From positions 930,001 to 994,000 of the forward strand of contig NZ_CP090438.1 in NCBI RefSeq assembly GCF_021441885.1: a stretch of 64,000 bases of DNA, read 5' to 3'. The DNA is from Vibrio maritimus (GTDB lineage Bacteria > Pseudomonadota > Gammaproteobacteria > Enterobacterales > Vibrionaceae). Positions 27,490-36,305 of the stretch are shown in pieces. Numbering within the stretch: position 1 is the first letter of the stretch; each line of letters begins with the position of its first letter. The position numbers and the translations under genes are program-made. The notes under the pieces were generated by a model. That model saw nothing but the letters and a program-made list of their open reading frames with translations. It was not told the DNA's origin and made no database searches.

Positions 27490-28045
27490 TTTGTTGCCCC
27501 CTATGTGCATCCTCAGACTCAAGCATCTCTTTAAGCTGGTTTCGAGCTCTAAATAATCGAGTCATAACAGTATTCTTGTTTAAGTCGAGTATATTACCGA
27601 TCTCTTCACCACTAAATCCACCTACGACTTGTAAGAAAAGTGGTTCTCGATACTCGACATCGAGTTTCATAATTTGTGCTTGAAGCCATTCCTGTTGGTG
27701 GTGCGGATCATCAGAAACCTTGGCATCATTGCCGTAGTCATCGATATCCACCAGATCAAACTGCTTGCGCTCAAAGCGTCTTGCGTTTTCTCTGCGAAGG
27801 ATAGTGATGAGCCACGACTTCGCTGCCTTTTCGTCTTGCAGGCTGTCTAACGACTTCCATGCACGAAGGCAAGTTTCTTGAACTAAATCCTCAGCCACTG
27901 GCTTGTCTTTACACAGCCAATAGGCGTACCGATATAGGTCGCGATGATAAGCACGTACCAGTGCTTCGTACTTTCTTTGTTTGTCCATATCCGAGTTGAC
28001 CGGACGTTTGGAGAATTTATTTCCAAAATTTTTAATTAATGACAC
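27482..28045 (-). CDS. ECF-type RNA polymerase sigma factor
   Basis: A 187-residue sigma-70-family factor with only regions 2 and 4. Region 2 includes LVRAYHRDLYRYAYWLCKDKPVAEDLVQETCLRAWKSL and KAAKSWLITILRRENARRFERK; region 4 includes EYREPLFLQVVGGFSGEEIGNILDLNKNTVMTRLFRARNQLKEML. The start used is a GTG at 28045 with GGGGG 5 bases upstream; the ATG at 27988 (MDKQRKYEAL) would remove 19 residues and fits the family better, so the N-terminus is unsettled. It precedes and overlaps the DUF3379 gene. Target genes cannot be read from this window, though the neighbours are fatty-acid genes. Confidence 0.9.
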   Translation of the reverse strand: MSLIKNFGNKFSKRPVNSDMDKQRKYEALVRAYHRDLYRYAYWLCKDKPVAEDLVQETCLRAWKSLDSLQDEKAAKSWLITILRRENARRFERKQFDLVDIDDYGNDAKVSDDPHHQQEWLQAQIMKLDVEYREPLFLQVVGGFSGEEIGNILDLNKNTVMTRLFRARNQLKEMLESEDAHRGQQNG

Positions 28046-28112
28046 AGGAGCCCCCGTTTTCGCTCTGTGAACTCTATTTTTTGTTCCGCGGTGTCAGTAA
28101 AGTCACACAAAA

Positions 28113-28126
28113 TTGATCTAGTTCAA
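28113..28126 (+). promoter_or_regulatory. FNR-like box between the ECF sigma gene and fadI
   Basis: TTGATCTAGTTCAA matches TTGAT-N4-ATCAA at 9 of 10 bases and is flanked by A/T-rich wings (AAA before, AAATT after), as in strong FNR sites. Its centre is about 40 bases before the start predicted from TATATT at 28148-28153 on the plus strand. It also lies about 75 bases upstream of the ECF sigma gene on the other strand, so the direction of control is open. Confidence 0.5.
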
Positions 28127-28159
28127 AATTCCGACCTGTGGAGAAGTTATATTAGACCC

Positions 28160-28323
28160 TGTCATCTCGTTGGTCTTTCGGGACTAACATGTTGAGCAAG
28201 ATGACACTTCCTTTTGAAGGCTGACTTTACTTTCTCCTAATCAGGAAACTGATTATTTTCAATTGGCGCAAGTTAATTGCTTTAGAGATTCCAACCACAC
28301 AATTATCTGTGTGGTTTTTTTTT
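28160..28323 (+). ncRNA. Predicted small RNA with own promoter and intrinsic terminator
   Basis: A strong terminator (AACCACACA-ATTATC-TGTGTGGTT plus a long T-run, 28293-28323) stands on the plus strand with no plus-strand gene for several kilobases upstream. A -10-like TATATT at 28148-28153 behind an FNR-like box predicts a start near 28160 and a transcript of about 164 bases. The interior can fold into several stems: TGTCATCT/AGATGACA enclosing GTTGGTC/GACTAAC, AATCAG-GAAA-CTGATT, and CAATT/AATTG. I found no credible coding frame with a ribosome-binding site. It does not resemble the E. coli FnrS or Spot 42 sequences I know. Endpoints are predictions. Confidence 0.45.
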
Positions 28324-28486
28324 GTCTGAAATCCTACCGATATCTTCTTGTTTTCTCACACCATATTGTTGCCGACTTTACGCAAATCTCATATTCCATT
28401 TTGGTCGACCCTATCACGTTATTCAATAAAACCACCAATATTTATCAAACGGTTGTTTTAAATCATTAACAATCTCGTTACAATGC

Positions 28487-28503
28487 GCGTGGTCAGACCT
28501 CTT
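28487..28503 (+). promoter_or_regulatory. FadR operator upstream of fadI
   Basis: GCGTGGTCAGACCTCTT contains the perfect FadR core TGGTC-N-GACC and ends just before the fadI Shine-Dalgarno sequence. FadR represses beta-oxidation genes until acyl-CoA binds it; here it would block the fadIJ promoter or early elongation. Confidence 0.7.
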
Positions 28504-28518
28504 TAGGAAGGAGAAACT

Positions 28519-29841
28519 ATGAGCAGTAAGGAAGTGGGGAAAATCGATCTCACCACTCGAAACGGTGAGCGAATTGCTGTTGTGGCGGGGCTTCGTACCC
28601 CTTTTGCCCGTCAAAGTACCGAGTTTAGTCAAGTACCAGCAGTAGATTTAGGAAAAATGGTTGTAGCCGAAATGATGGCACGCACCGACATCGATCCTAA
28701 GTTGATCGACCAAGTGGTATTTGGTCAGGTAGTGCAGATGCCTGAAGCGCCAAACATTGCTCGTGAAATCGTGCTTGGAACAGGTATGAACATCCATACT
28801 GATGCGTACAGTGTGACGCGCGCTTGTGCTACCAGCTTCCAAGCTGCGGCTAATGTGTGCGAAAGCATTATGGCTGGCACTATCGATGCGGGTATCGCTG
28901 GTGGTGCAGACTCTTCTTCAGTACTGCCTATTGGCGTCTCTAAAAAACTTGCTGCGAACCTACTTGCGCTAAGTAAAACAAAAACCGTAGGTCAAAAGCT
29001 CAACATTCTTAAAAAGTTATCGTTTAAAGATTTAATGCCAGTACCGCCAGCGGTGGCTGAGTATTCAACGGGACTGTCTATGGGACAGACCGCTGAGCAG
29101 ATGGCGAAGTCTCACGGTATCAGCCGCTTAGAACAAGACGAACTGGCGCACCGCTCACACACTCTTGCGTCTCAAGCGTGGAAGGAAGGTAAAGTGCGTG
29201 ACGAGGTAATGTCGGCATTTCCTGAGCCATATAAAAAGAGCTTGGATGAAGACAACAACATCCGCCATGACTCAGAACTCTCAAGCTATAGCAAGTTACG
29301 TCCAGCGTTCGATAGACAATACGGCAGTGTGACTGCTGCCAACAGTACGCCACTTACCGATGGTGCTGCTGCGATTATGCTTATGCGAGAAGGCCGCGCA
29401 AAAGAGTTGGGACTAGAAATCAAAGGCTACATCCGCTCGTACGCATTTTCAGCAATTGGTGTGCGTGAAGACATGCTGATGGGACCTTCTTATGCGACGC
29501 CGATGGCATTGGATCGCGCAGGTATCTCTCTATCCGATTTGACTCTGATTGATATGCACGAGGCGTTCGCCGCTCAAGCGCTGTCGAATGTGAAGATGTT
29601 TGCGAGTGAGAAATTCGCGAAAGAAAAACTGGGTCGCTCGCAAGCTATCGGCGAAATCGACATGGACAAGTTCAACGTGTTAGGTGGCTCGCTTGCCTAC
29701 GGTCACCCATTTGCCGCAACAGGCGCGCGAATGATTACACAAACGTTGAATGAGCTGAAACGACGTGGCGGTGGGCTAGCCCTTAACACGGCATGTGCAG
29801 CAGGTGGTCTGGGTGCAGCAATGGTTCTGGAGGTAGAATAA
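28519..29841 (+). CDS. fadI: 3-ketoacyl-CoA thiolase FadI
   Basis: A 440-residue thiolase that cleaves 3-ketoacyl-CoA to acetyl-CoA and a shortened acyl-CoA, the last step of beta-oxidation. The acyl-accepting Cys103 lies in TRACATSFQAA; the other catalytic residues are His in GGSLAYGHPFAATGAR and Cys in NTACAAGGLGAAM near the C-terminus. The length fits FadI rather than the shorter FadA. The ATG at 28519 has an AGGAAGGAG Shine-Dalgarno sequence directly after the FadR operator. The stop overlaps the fadJ start (TAATG), so the two subunits of the complex are translationally coupled. Confidence 0.96.
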   Translation: MSSKEVGKIDLTTRNGERIAVVAGLRTPFARQSTEFSQVPAVDLGKMVVAEMMARTDIDPKLIDQVVFGQVVQMPEAPNIAREIVLGTGMNIHTDAYSVTRACATSFQAAANVCESIMAGTIDAGIAGGADSSSVLPIGVSKKLAANLLALSKTKTVGQKLNILKKLSFKDLMPVPPAVAEYSTGLSMGQTAEQMAKSHGISRLEQDELAHRSHTLASQAWKEGKVRDEVMSAFPEPYKKSLDEDNNIRHDSELSSYSKLRPAFDRQYGSVTAANSTPLTDGAAAIMLMREGRAKELGLEIKGYIRSYAFSAIGVREDMLMGPSYATPMALDRAGISLSDLTLIDMHEAFAAQALSNVKMFASEKFAKEKLGRSQAIGEIDMDKFNVLGGSLAYGHPFAATGARMITQTLNELKRRGGGLALNTACAAGGLGAAMVLEVE

Positions 29842-31958
29842 TGAGTGAACAAAAAGCCTTTCATCTTTCGGTTGATGAACAGAACATCGCATGGCTTGGT
29901 ATTGATGTACCCGGCGAGAAAATGAATACCCTGCAAGCGGCCTTTGCAGAAGAAATGTCGCAGCTGTTTGCTGAACTAGAAGAGAAAAAATCCGACCTTA
30001 AAGGGTTAATCGTTCATTCTCTTAAGCCTGATAATTTTATTGCTGGCGCAGACGTGAGAATGTTAGATGCGTGTACTTCAGCAGAAGAGGCGCAAGCACT
30101 AGCAGCCAAAGGCCAAGAGATGTTCCAGCAGCTCTCAGATTTGCCTTTCCCTGTGGTTTCTGCGATTCACGGCCCTTGTTTAGGCGGCGGTCTAGAGCTC
30201 GCGCTAGCATGTGATTACCGTGTATGTAGTGATGCGGACATTACTAAACTAGGTCTGCCAGAAGTTCAGCTTGGTTTGCTGCCAGGCTCTGGTGGTACTC
30301 AGCGCTTGCCTAGATTGATTGGTTTGCTGCCATCACTGGATCTTATCTTAACCGGCAAACAGCTTCGCGCTAAAAAAGCCAAGAAGCTAGGTGTGGTTGA
30401 TGCCAGTGTTCCTAAGACGATCCTACTTGACGTAGCGAAGCAGTTTTTGGAAAAAGGCAAAAAGCGCAAAGCTAAGAAGCTAACCAAAAAAGAAGTACTT
30501 ATGTCAGGTACTGGTTTGGGGCGAAAAGTTATTTTTGACCAAGCAGCGAAAAAGACCAACGAGAAGACTCGTGGCAACTATCCGGCTGCCGATGCCATTC
30601 TAGATGTGATTCGCTTTGGTCTTGAAAAGGGCATGACAAAAGGTCTTGAGAATGAAGCCAAGCGCTTTGGTGAGCTTGTCATGACCTCAGAGTCTAAAGC
30701 TCTGCGCTCTATCTTCTTCGCTACCACAGAGATGAAGAAAGAGTTCGGTAGTGATGCTCCGCCAAACAGTGTGAGTAATGCGGTCGTGCTTGGTGGTGGC
30801 TTAATGGGAGCGGGTATTACTCACGTTACTGTGAGCAAAGCGAAAGTCCCAGTGCGCATTAAAGATGTTTCTAATGACGGTATCGTCAACGCGCTCGGTT
30901 ACAACTTCAAATTGCTAGAGAAGAAGCGCAAGCGCCGCATCATCTCTAAGGCAGATTTGCAGGCTCAGATGCTTCAGATGGCAGGTGGTACTGACTTTAC
31001 TGGCTTCAATAAAGCGGACGTGGTGGTCGAAGCGGTATTTGAAGATTTAGGTCTCAAGCAGCAAATGGTCAACGATGTGGAGACACACGCTAAGCCAACG
31101 ACCATTTTTGCCACTAACACATCATCGATCCCAATCGCTCAAATCGCCGAAAAAGCAGAGCGACCAGAAAATGTCGTCGGCCTGCACTACTTTAGCCCTG
31201 CGGACAAGATGCCACTCGTTGAGGTCATTCCACACGAGACGACGTCCGAAGAGACCATCGCGACTATGGTGCAGTTTGCCAGAAAGCAGGGTAAGACGCC
31301 GATTGTGGTAAAAGACCAGGCTGGTTTCTACGTAAACCGTATTCTTGCACCTTACATGAATGAGTCAGCGAATGTGCTGTTGGCTAACGAGCCGATTGAG
31401 TCACTGGACAGAGCCTTGCTTGATTTCGGATTCCCGGTCGGTCCAATCACACTACTCGATGAAGTCGGTGTCGATATCGGCGCGAAGATCATGCCTATCT
31501 TGGTCAACGAGCTCGGTGAGCGATTCCAAGGTCCTGACGTGTTCGACAAGCTTCTCAACGATGGTCGTAAAGGCCGTAAGTCGGGTAAAGGTTTCTACAC
31601 CTACAAGGGTAAGAAGAAGACGGTTGATAGCTCAGTCTATAGCGTGCTAGGTCTAAAACCTGAAGTCTCAATGGCAGAAAAAGAGATTGCGATTCGCTGC
31701 GTATTACCAATGCTCAACGAAGCGGTTCGCTGTTTGGATGAAGGTATTATTCGCAGTCCGAGAGACGGTGACATTGGTGCGATCTTCGGTATCGGCTTCC
31801 CACCTTTCCTAGGTGGACCATTCCGTTACATGGACTCATTGGGCATCAAGAAAGTCGTTGAGTTAATGAATGAACACGCTCAGAAATATGGTGACCGATT
31901 CGCACCATGTGACGGACTGGTTACTCGAGCGGGCCTGGACGAAAGCTTCTACAAGTAA
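29841..31958 (+). CDS. fadJ: Fatty acid oxidation complex alpha subunit FadJ
   Basis: A 705-residue multifunctional enzyme. The N-terminal enoyl-CoA hydratase/isomerase domain has IAGADVRMLDAC and HGPCLGGGLELALACDYRV; the central NAD-binding 3-hydroxyacyl-CoA dehydrogenase domain has GGGLMGAGITHV and LHYFSPADKMPLVEVIPH; a C-terminal HCDH repeat follows. It forms a heterotetramer with FadI. The start is the ATG at 29841, which gives MSEQKAFHLSV and overlaps the fadI stop; an earlier in-frame ATG inside fadI gives an unrelated tail. A Lys-rich insert (GKKRKAKKLTKKE, about 197-209) follows the hydratase domain. A strong terminator follows. Confidence 0.96.
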   Translation: MSEQKAFHLSVDEQNIAWLGIDVPGEKMNTLQAAFAEEMSQLFAELEEKKSDLKGLIVHSLKPDNFIAGADVRMLDACTSAEEAQALAAKGQEMFQQLSDLPFPVVSAIHGPCLGGGLELALACDYRVCSDADITKLGLPEVQLGLLPGSGGTQRLPRLIGLLPSLDLILTGKQLRAKKAKKLGVVDASVPKTILLDVAKQFLEKGKKRKAKKLTKKEVLMSGTGLGRKVIFDQAAKKTNEKTRGNYPAADAILDVIRFGLEKGMTKGLENEAKRFGELVMTSESKALRSIFFATTEMKKEFGSDAPPNSVSNAVVLGGGLMGAGITHVTVSKAKVPVRIKDVSNDGIVNALGYNFKLLEKKRKRRIISKADLQAQMLQMAGGTDFTGFNKADVVVEAVFEDLGLKQQMVNDVETHAKPTTIFATNTSSIPIAQIAEKAERPENVVGLHYFSPADKMPLVEVIPHETTSEETIATMVQFARKQGKTPIVVKDQAGFYVNRILAPYMNESANVLLANEPIESLDRALLDFGFPVGPITLLDEVGVDIGAKIMPILVNELGERFQGPDVFDKLLNDGRKGRKSGKGFYTYKGKKKTVDSSVYSVLGLKPEVSMAEKEIAIRCVLPMLNEAVRCLDEGIIRSPRDGDIGAIFGIGFPPFLGGPFRYMDSLGIKKVVELMNEHAQKYGDRFAPCDGLVTRAGLDESFYK

Positions 31959-31988
31959 CTTATAATAAATTTAGGGTCTACAAACATT

Positions 31989-32016
31989 CACCCCCTCGAA
32001 AGAGGGGGTGTTTTTT
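31989..32016 (+). terminator. Intrinsic terminator of fadIJ
   Basis: CACCCCCTC-GAAA-GAGGGGGTG followed by six T: a 9-base GC-rich stem with a GAAA tetraloop, 30 bases after the fadJ stop. The T-run overlaps the stop codon of the converging M16 protease gene. Confidence 0.92.
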
Positions 32017-34798
32017 ATCCTAGGTCAGTATCTTTTGGTCGGAGCTGAAATTCTTCGATAGAGCCAATCTCGCGTCCTAGTTCAAGCTTAGCGGCATCCA
32101 CATGCGCTTTACCTTGGCTGTGCATAATGAGTCGGTTTGCCGTGCGAGGTTTAAGCTCGTTGACAACGAAGCGAATCATATCGGCACGAGTTAGTGATTT
32201 GAGCTCTTCAAGCACTTTCTCACGTTGGCTAAAGCTGGTGTCTTTATTGCCTATTGCTACCCATAAGCGTTGAGCTCGCCCTCGCAGCGTCGTATCAGGG
32301 GTGGAGATTTGGTTCCACAGCCCTTTTTTGCTGCTGTGCCATTGATAGTCGTTGAGTTCAAGCAAGACCATATACACCGCATTTAAAAATTCATCTATGG
32401 AGCGAATCAAATCGGCAGGTGCCGCTTTCGGTGATTGCACATAGAGCACTATGCCCGGGTGACGATTGAGCGGCATGTTGCCCGTCCCAACCATGTAACC
32501 GAGTTGCTGTTTAGTGCGGATCTCGTGGAAGAAGGTCGCTGACATCAAATGGTTGGCGAGTGAATACAAGGCGATACTTCTCGGGTTGATGTCTTCACAC
32601 TGGTAGTAAACCACAATCGCCGAATCGTCTTGGTCGCAATCCACTTCTTTCTGGAAACTGCCGCTGCGCCCAAGCATCACGAGAGGTCTTAGACTCTCTT
32701 CGTATTTTTGATTGTGAATACGAAGGGCATCTTTAAGCGTAGTGGCGATATCATGCGCACCTTGTTTGTGCCAATCTCCATAGACAAACATATCTATGTG
32801 TAGCTCGGACAAAATCGCCTGTACGAAACTGGGCAGCTCGTCGACCGATATGGTTTCTAGTGCATCAAGCAACACAGGGTTTGGTGGATTATTAGGCTGC
32901 AGAATGCCCGTCATCGCGTTAAAGAGCTGAGAAATCGGACGATCTTTTGTTGAGTTTCGCCAGCCTCTCATCATCTGAGCTTTGATGCTTTCGAAGCGCG
33001 CAGGGTTAAATTCACGCGTAGCAAAGCGTTTGAGAATCATCTCAAGCAATTGAGGCTGCTTCTTACTAAATCCAGAGATAGATAGGGTAACCCCACCTTG
33101 GTGGGCGTACATATCGTAGCTTAGACCCGCAACTTCAGCCGGATAGGTCTCTTCTGACAATGAGTCGAGGAACATCTCAACACACAAGCGAGTCATAACG
33201 ATATTACGAGGCGAAGCAACGGAATGTGGGCTGTCGATAGCGATAAACACAACGCCTTTTGGTACCTTGAACTGGCTATCTTGAAGGTGCCATAGCCTAA
33301 ATCCATCGAGGTCTTCGATAAGCTGCGGATGCTCTTCACTGCCCTCTAAAGGATAGGTCGACAAGTCGTAGTTGATGAATGGGTTTTTCTCGGGCAGCTC
33401 AAAAGGTAGTTCGCCGTTATCGGGCTGCTGGTTGAAAAACGCAATCTCTTGCTCGGTAAACTTAGTGACGGAGTAAGGAGTAAAGTACCAGTCCGCCTCA
33501 CGATCATACGCTTGATCTTTCGCCACCAGGGTAACTTTTAGATTGTCAGTGCTAAAGAAACTGCCGTACTCGGCAAGCATGGCTTCATCGAAGCCTGCCA
33601 TTTTGTAGTCGCCATAGATGACATCATCCGCTTCATAGTGCTGCATGTTCATCACTAAGTGACTAACCATCTCGAGTTGTCTTGCTGGCTCTTGGAACTG
33701 GAAGGCGGATTCCATCACTGCTCGTTTCTCAAGATAACGCCACTCCTGCATTCCATGAGTTTTAATGAGCTCTATGTACTGAAATACTGACTGAATCATT
33801 TCATCAACATGTTCAAGCCCAACAGGCGTTAGAGTCATGCTGATACTGAATTCGCGGTAGTTACTGCCAGACGCCCCGCCACCTGCCGATAGGGATGTAA
33901 TCCAGCCAAGCTCTTTGAGGTAGAGCATTAAGCTTCCTTTGCCTTCATAACCGAGCAGGTTGGCAAAATAAGAGAGCGGCTTTTGATGGTAATGCTGATG
34001 CGTTGCCGGGAAAGGGAACGACAAGATAAGCTTACGGATCTCTTTCACAGGCTCAACACGCACCATGACTTTGGTATGTTCTTCGGTGACAAACGGGACG
34101 TCGACCGACTTAGTAATGCGTTGATTGTTAGTGATGTCGGAGAATTTCTCCTGAGCCCACTGTTCCAGCTCATCTAGCTCATGCGGTCCGATCATAGCCA
34201 ATGTCATAATATCGGCTGAATACTGATCGCGGTGAAAGGCGAGGATCTCGTCGCGAATGGTTTTACCATTACGGTCAGCGAGGGTTTCTACATTACCTAC
34301 CGAGAACTTAGAAAAAGGGTGCGCAGGATTGATGGTCTCTTTTTGTACTTGATAGAGTCTGCGACCATCTTCATTTAGCTTGAGTTTGTACTCGGAGTCT
34401 ACGGCTTGGCGCTCTTTGTCTAGTGCTTCTTCATTAAACAGGGGCGCAGTGAAAAACTGACTGAAACGATCGAGCCCTTTTTCAAACGCATTCGGGTAGA
34501 TGTCAAAGAAATAGCAGGTGTGCTCGGTACCTGTCCAAGCGTTATTGCTGCCACCATGTTGGCTGATAAAAGACTGAAACTCGCCAACTTTTGGGTATTT
34601 TTCTGTGCCCAAAAACAACATGTGTTCTAGGTAATGCGCAAGACCTTCTCGATCAGAGGGATCGTCGAAATGGCCAACGTTAACGGCGAGCGCAGCCGCG
34701 GATTTTTGGGCTTGCTCATCTTGAATGAGCAGCACGCGTAACTCATTGTTTAGCGTGAGGTAGCGATATGAGCGATTATCATTTGGACTTATATGCAC
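32015..34798 (-). CDS. Insulinase-family (M16) zinc metalloprotease without signal peptide
   Basis: 927 residues, pitrilysin/insulinase type. The inverted zinc motif HYLEH gives His55, Glu58 (catalytic base) and His59; the third ligand is probably the Glu in ALDKERQAVDSEYK near residue 130. Four M16 half-domains fill the length. Unlike E. coli pitrilysin (PtrA), there is no N-terminal signal peptide: the protein begins MHISPNDNRSYRYLTLNNELRVLLI, directly in the first strand. It is thus probably cytosolic and may degrade peptides there. The GTG start at 34798 has GGAGAAG upstream. It interrupts the fadJ-sixA neighbourhood seen in E. coli. Confidence 0.9.
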   Translation of the reverse strand: MHISPNDNRSYRYLTLNNELRVLLIQDEQAQKSAAALAVNVGHFDDPSDREGLAHYLEHMLFLGTEKYPKVGEFQSFISQHGGSNNAWTGTEHTCYFFDIYPNAFEKGLDRFSQFFTAPLFNEEALDKERQAVDSEYKLKLNEDGRRLYQVQKETINPAHPFSKFSVGNVETLADRNGKTIRDEILAFHRDQYSADIMTLAMIGPHELDELEQWAQEKFSDITNNQRITKSVDVPFVTEEHTKVMVRVEPVKEIRKLILSFPFPATHQHYHQKPLSYFANLLGYEGKGSLMLYLKELGWITSLSAGGGASGSNYREFSISMTLTPVGLEHVDEMIQSVFQYIELIKTHGMQEWRYLEKRAVMESAFQFQEPARQLEMVSHLVMNMQHYEADDVIYGDYKMAGFDEAMLAEYGSFFSTDNLKVTLVAKDQAYDREADWYFTPYSVTKFTEQEIAFFNQQPDNGELPFELPEKNPFINYDLSTYPLEGSEEHPQLIEDLDGFRLWHLQDSQFKVPKGVVFIAIDSPHSVASPRNIVMTRLCVEMFLDSLSEETYPAEVAGLSYDMYAHQGGVTLSISGFSKKQPQLLEMILKRFATREFNPARFESIKAQMMRGWRNSTKDRPISQLFNAMTGILQPNNPPNPVLLDALETISVDELPSFVQAILSELHIDMFVYGDWHKQGAHDIATTLKDALRIHNQKYEESLRPLVMLGRSGSFQKEVDCDQDDSAIVVYYQCEDINPRSIALYSLANHLMSATFFHEIRTKQQLGYMVGTGNMPLNRHPGIVLYVQSPKAAPADLIRSIDEFLNAVYMVLLELNDYQWHSSKKGLWNQISTPDTTLRGRAQRLWVAIGNKDTSFSQREKVLEELKSLTRADMIRFVVNELKPRTANRLIMHSQGKAHVDAAKLELGREIGSIEEFQLRPKDTDLG

Positions 34799-35165
34799 GT
34801 ATCTTCTCCAGAATAAGCGATGGCTTGTCCAGATTAAGCGATGGTTTGGACTGCTTAACCAAGCGTCTGGCTACTAAGGCGATGTCTCACTATTGGTACT
34901 AACAGAATGCACCAATACTTAATTACAATCATTCAATAAGAGACTGGCAAACTAAGTTACAAACTTTTTTAGTGTGACATTGTAAATTGTTAAGAAAGTC
35001 GAAGCCTTTAGCAAGTGAATTGATATAATTAATTTTTTTAAATAAGTATATACCCTAGTTAATAATTAAGGCAGGTAACCTTTTGAGGTAATTTGCGTAT
35101 AAACAATAGGGTCGTAACGCTAGAGATGGCGGCTCAGAAATGCCATCGTACAGGCGGGTATTCAT
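34799..35165. other. Intergenic region with a 21-base tandem duplication and AT-rich sixA promoter region
   Basis: About 367 bases between the divergent M16 protease and sixA genes. The left end holds two adjacent copies of a 20-base unit (34808-34827 and 34829-34848, two mismatches); the first copy includes the protease Shine-Dalgarno sequence. The middle (34920-35070) is very AT-rich. GATGGC/GCCATC (35125-35147) can form a small hairpin in the sixA leader. No coding frame or convincing promoter hexamers were identified. Confidence 0.6.
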
Positions 35166-35630
35166 ATGAAAGTGTTTATAATGCGTCACGGGGAAGCGGT
35201 TCATTACGCTCCAACAGACGAACAACGAGCATTAACGTCTCACGGCAAAGAGAACTCAGTCGTGGTCGCGAGAGCTTGCAAACAGCAAGGCTATGGTCGT
35301 TTTGATAAAGTATTAGTTAGCCCTTACCTACGCGCTCAACAAACGTGGGCTGCCATTAGCAGTGAGTTTAGCAGTGATGATGTGGTCACATCCGATGACA
35401 TAACGCCGTACGGACAAGCAGAAGACGTGGTGGAGTTTGTCTCTGCAATCGCTGAGGTTGAAAACCTAGAATCTATCTTACTTGTCTCTCACTTACCTTT
35501 GGTCGGCTATTTGACAGCTGAGTTTGTGGGTGACATCAGTGCGCCAATGTTCCCGACGTCGGGTATGGTCTGCATCGAATATGATGTGGAAAGAAGACAA
35601 GGCGAAGTGCTTTGGCACATTCACCCATAA
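35166..35630 (+). CDS. sixA: Phosphohistidine phosphatase SixA
   Basis: A 154-residue histidine-phosphatase-fold protein with the RHG motif at residues 7-9 (MRHGEAV) and the second active-site segment LVSPYLRAQQTW, plus SHLPLVGYL with the second catalytic His. In E. coli SixA dephosphorylates histidine phosphotransfer proteins (ArcB, and the nitrogen PTS NPr). Length and the neighbour smrB match the family. The ATG at 35166 gives the MKVFIMRHGE start; the upstream Shine-Dalgarno sequence is weak (GGCGGG). Confidence 0.93.
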   Translation: MKVFIMRHGEAVHYAPTDEQRALTSHGKENSVVVARACKQQGYGRFDKVLVSPYLRAQQTWAAISSEFSSDDVVTSDDITPYGQAEDVVEFVSAIAEVENLESILLVSHLPLVGYLTAEFVGDISAPMFPTSGMVCIEYDVERRQGEVLWHIHP

Positions 35631-35712
35631 TCTGATTTCTCTGCGTAGCTTGGTGTGCTCAGAGCGTTAAATAAGGCGACGTCCGATCTAGTGGTGTCGC
35701 CCCATATGCTGA

Positions 35713-36243
35713 TTATTTCTCGGGAATGGATAGCAATACTAAGAGAGCACCATCGCCACCGAATTCTAGCGGAGCTTGGTGAAACGCCATCACGTCTGGG
35801 TGCTGCGCTAGCCAAAGCGGCGCTTTCTGCTTAAGTATGTGCTTGCCGATGCCGTGCATGACGCAGGCACAGTGAATGTTTTCCTTTACGCAGTGCGCGA
35901 TCATCGCGCCTAGTTCACGCTTCGCTTCTTGCTGCGTCATCCCGTGCATATCTAAAAACACGTCCGGTACATACACACCACGGCGCAAGCGCTTCACTTC
36001 ATAAGTCGACACGTCATCGCGAGCGTAGCGCGTTGGCCCCTCGTCGCTTAGATGCGGAACAAACTCGTCCGAGAAGTAAAACTCTGCATCTTTGGCTTCT
36101 CGGTTGGTTCTTTTCTGTTCTTTTTGTTTCTTATTTCTGTTTGGCTGCTGGACTATGGTATCCTGTTGCAACTTTTTTACGCCTTGTACTGCATCCCTAA
36201 ATAGGGCGAAATCGTCATCAGCGTTGGTGTCTTTTTTGCTCAT
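35713..36243 (-). CDS. smrB: Ribosome-collision endonuclease SmrB
   Basis: 176 residues. The C-terminal Smr domain has FLDMHGMTQQEAKRELG and CVMHGIGKHILKQKAPLWLAQHPDVMAFHQAPLEFGGDGALLVLL. The N-terminal third has a basic helical extension (NRNKKQKEQKRTNREAK). In E. coli SmrB cleaves mRNA between collided ribosomes to start rescue. The start at ATG 36243 (MSKKDTNADDDFALF) is chosen by family likeness; an ATG at 36267 adds eight residues. It is divergent from prmB, with about 60 bases between them, the same arrangement as in E. coli. Confidence 0.94.
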   Translation of the reverse strand: MSKKDTNADDDFALFRDAVQGVKKLQQDTIVQQPNRNKKQKEQKRTNREAKDAEFYFSDEFVPHLSDEGPTRYARDDVSTYEVKRLRRGVYVPDVFLDMHGMTQQEAKRELGAMIAHCVKENIHCACVMHGIGKHILKQKAPLWLAQHPDVMAFHQAPLEFGGDGALLVLLSIPEK

Positions 36244-36305
36244 AGACTGGGACAACTCAATAAACATCTAGATTGGCAGTATTGTAGCGCTTTTTGGAGG
36301 CAATT

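Noticed and set aside
28263..28469. 68-residue plus-strand frame before fadI
   Set aside because: It reads through the strong terminator at 28293-28323 and has no Shine-Dalgarno sequence.
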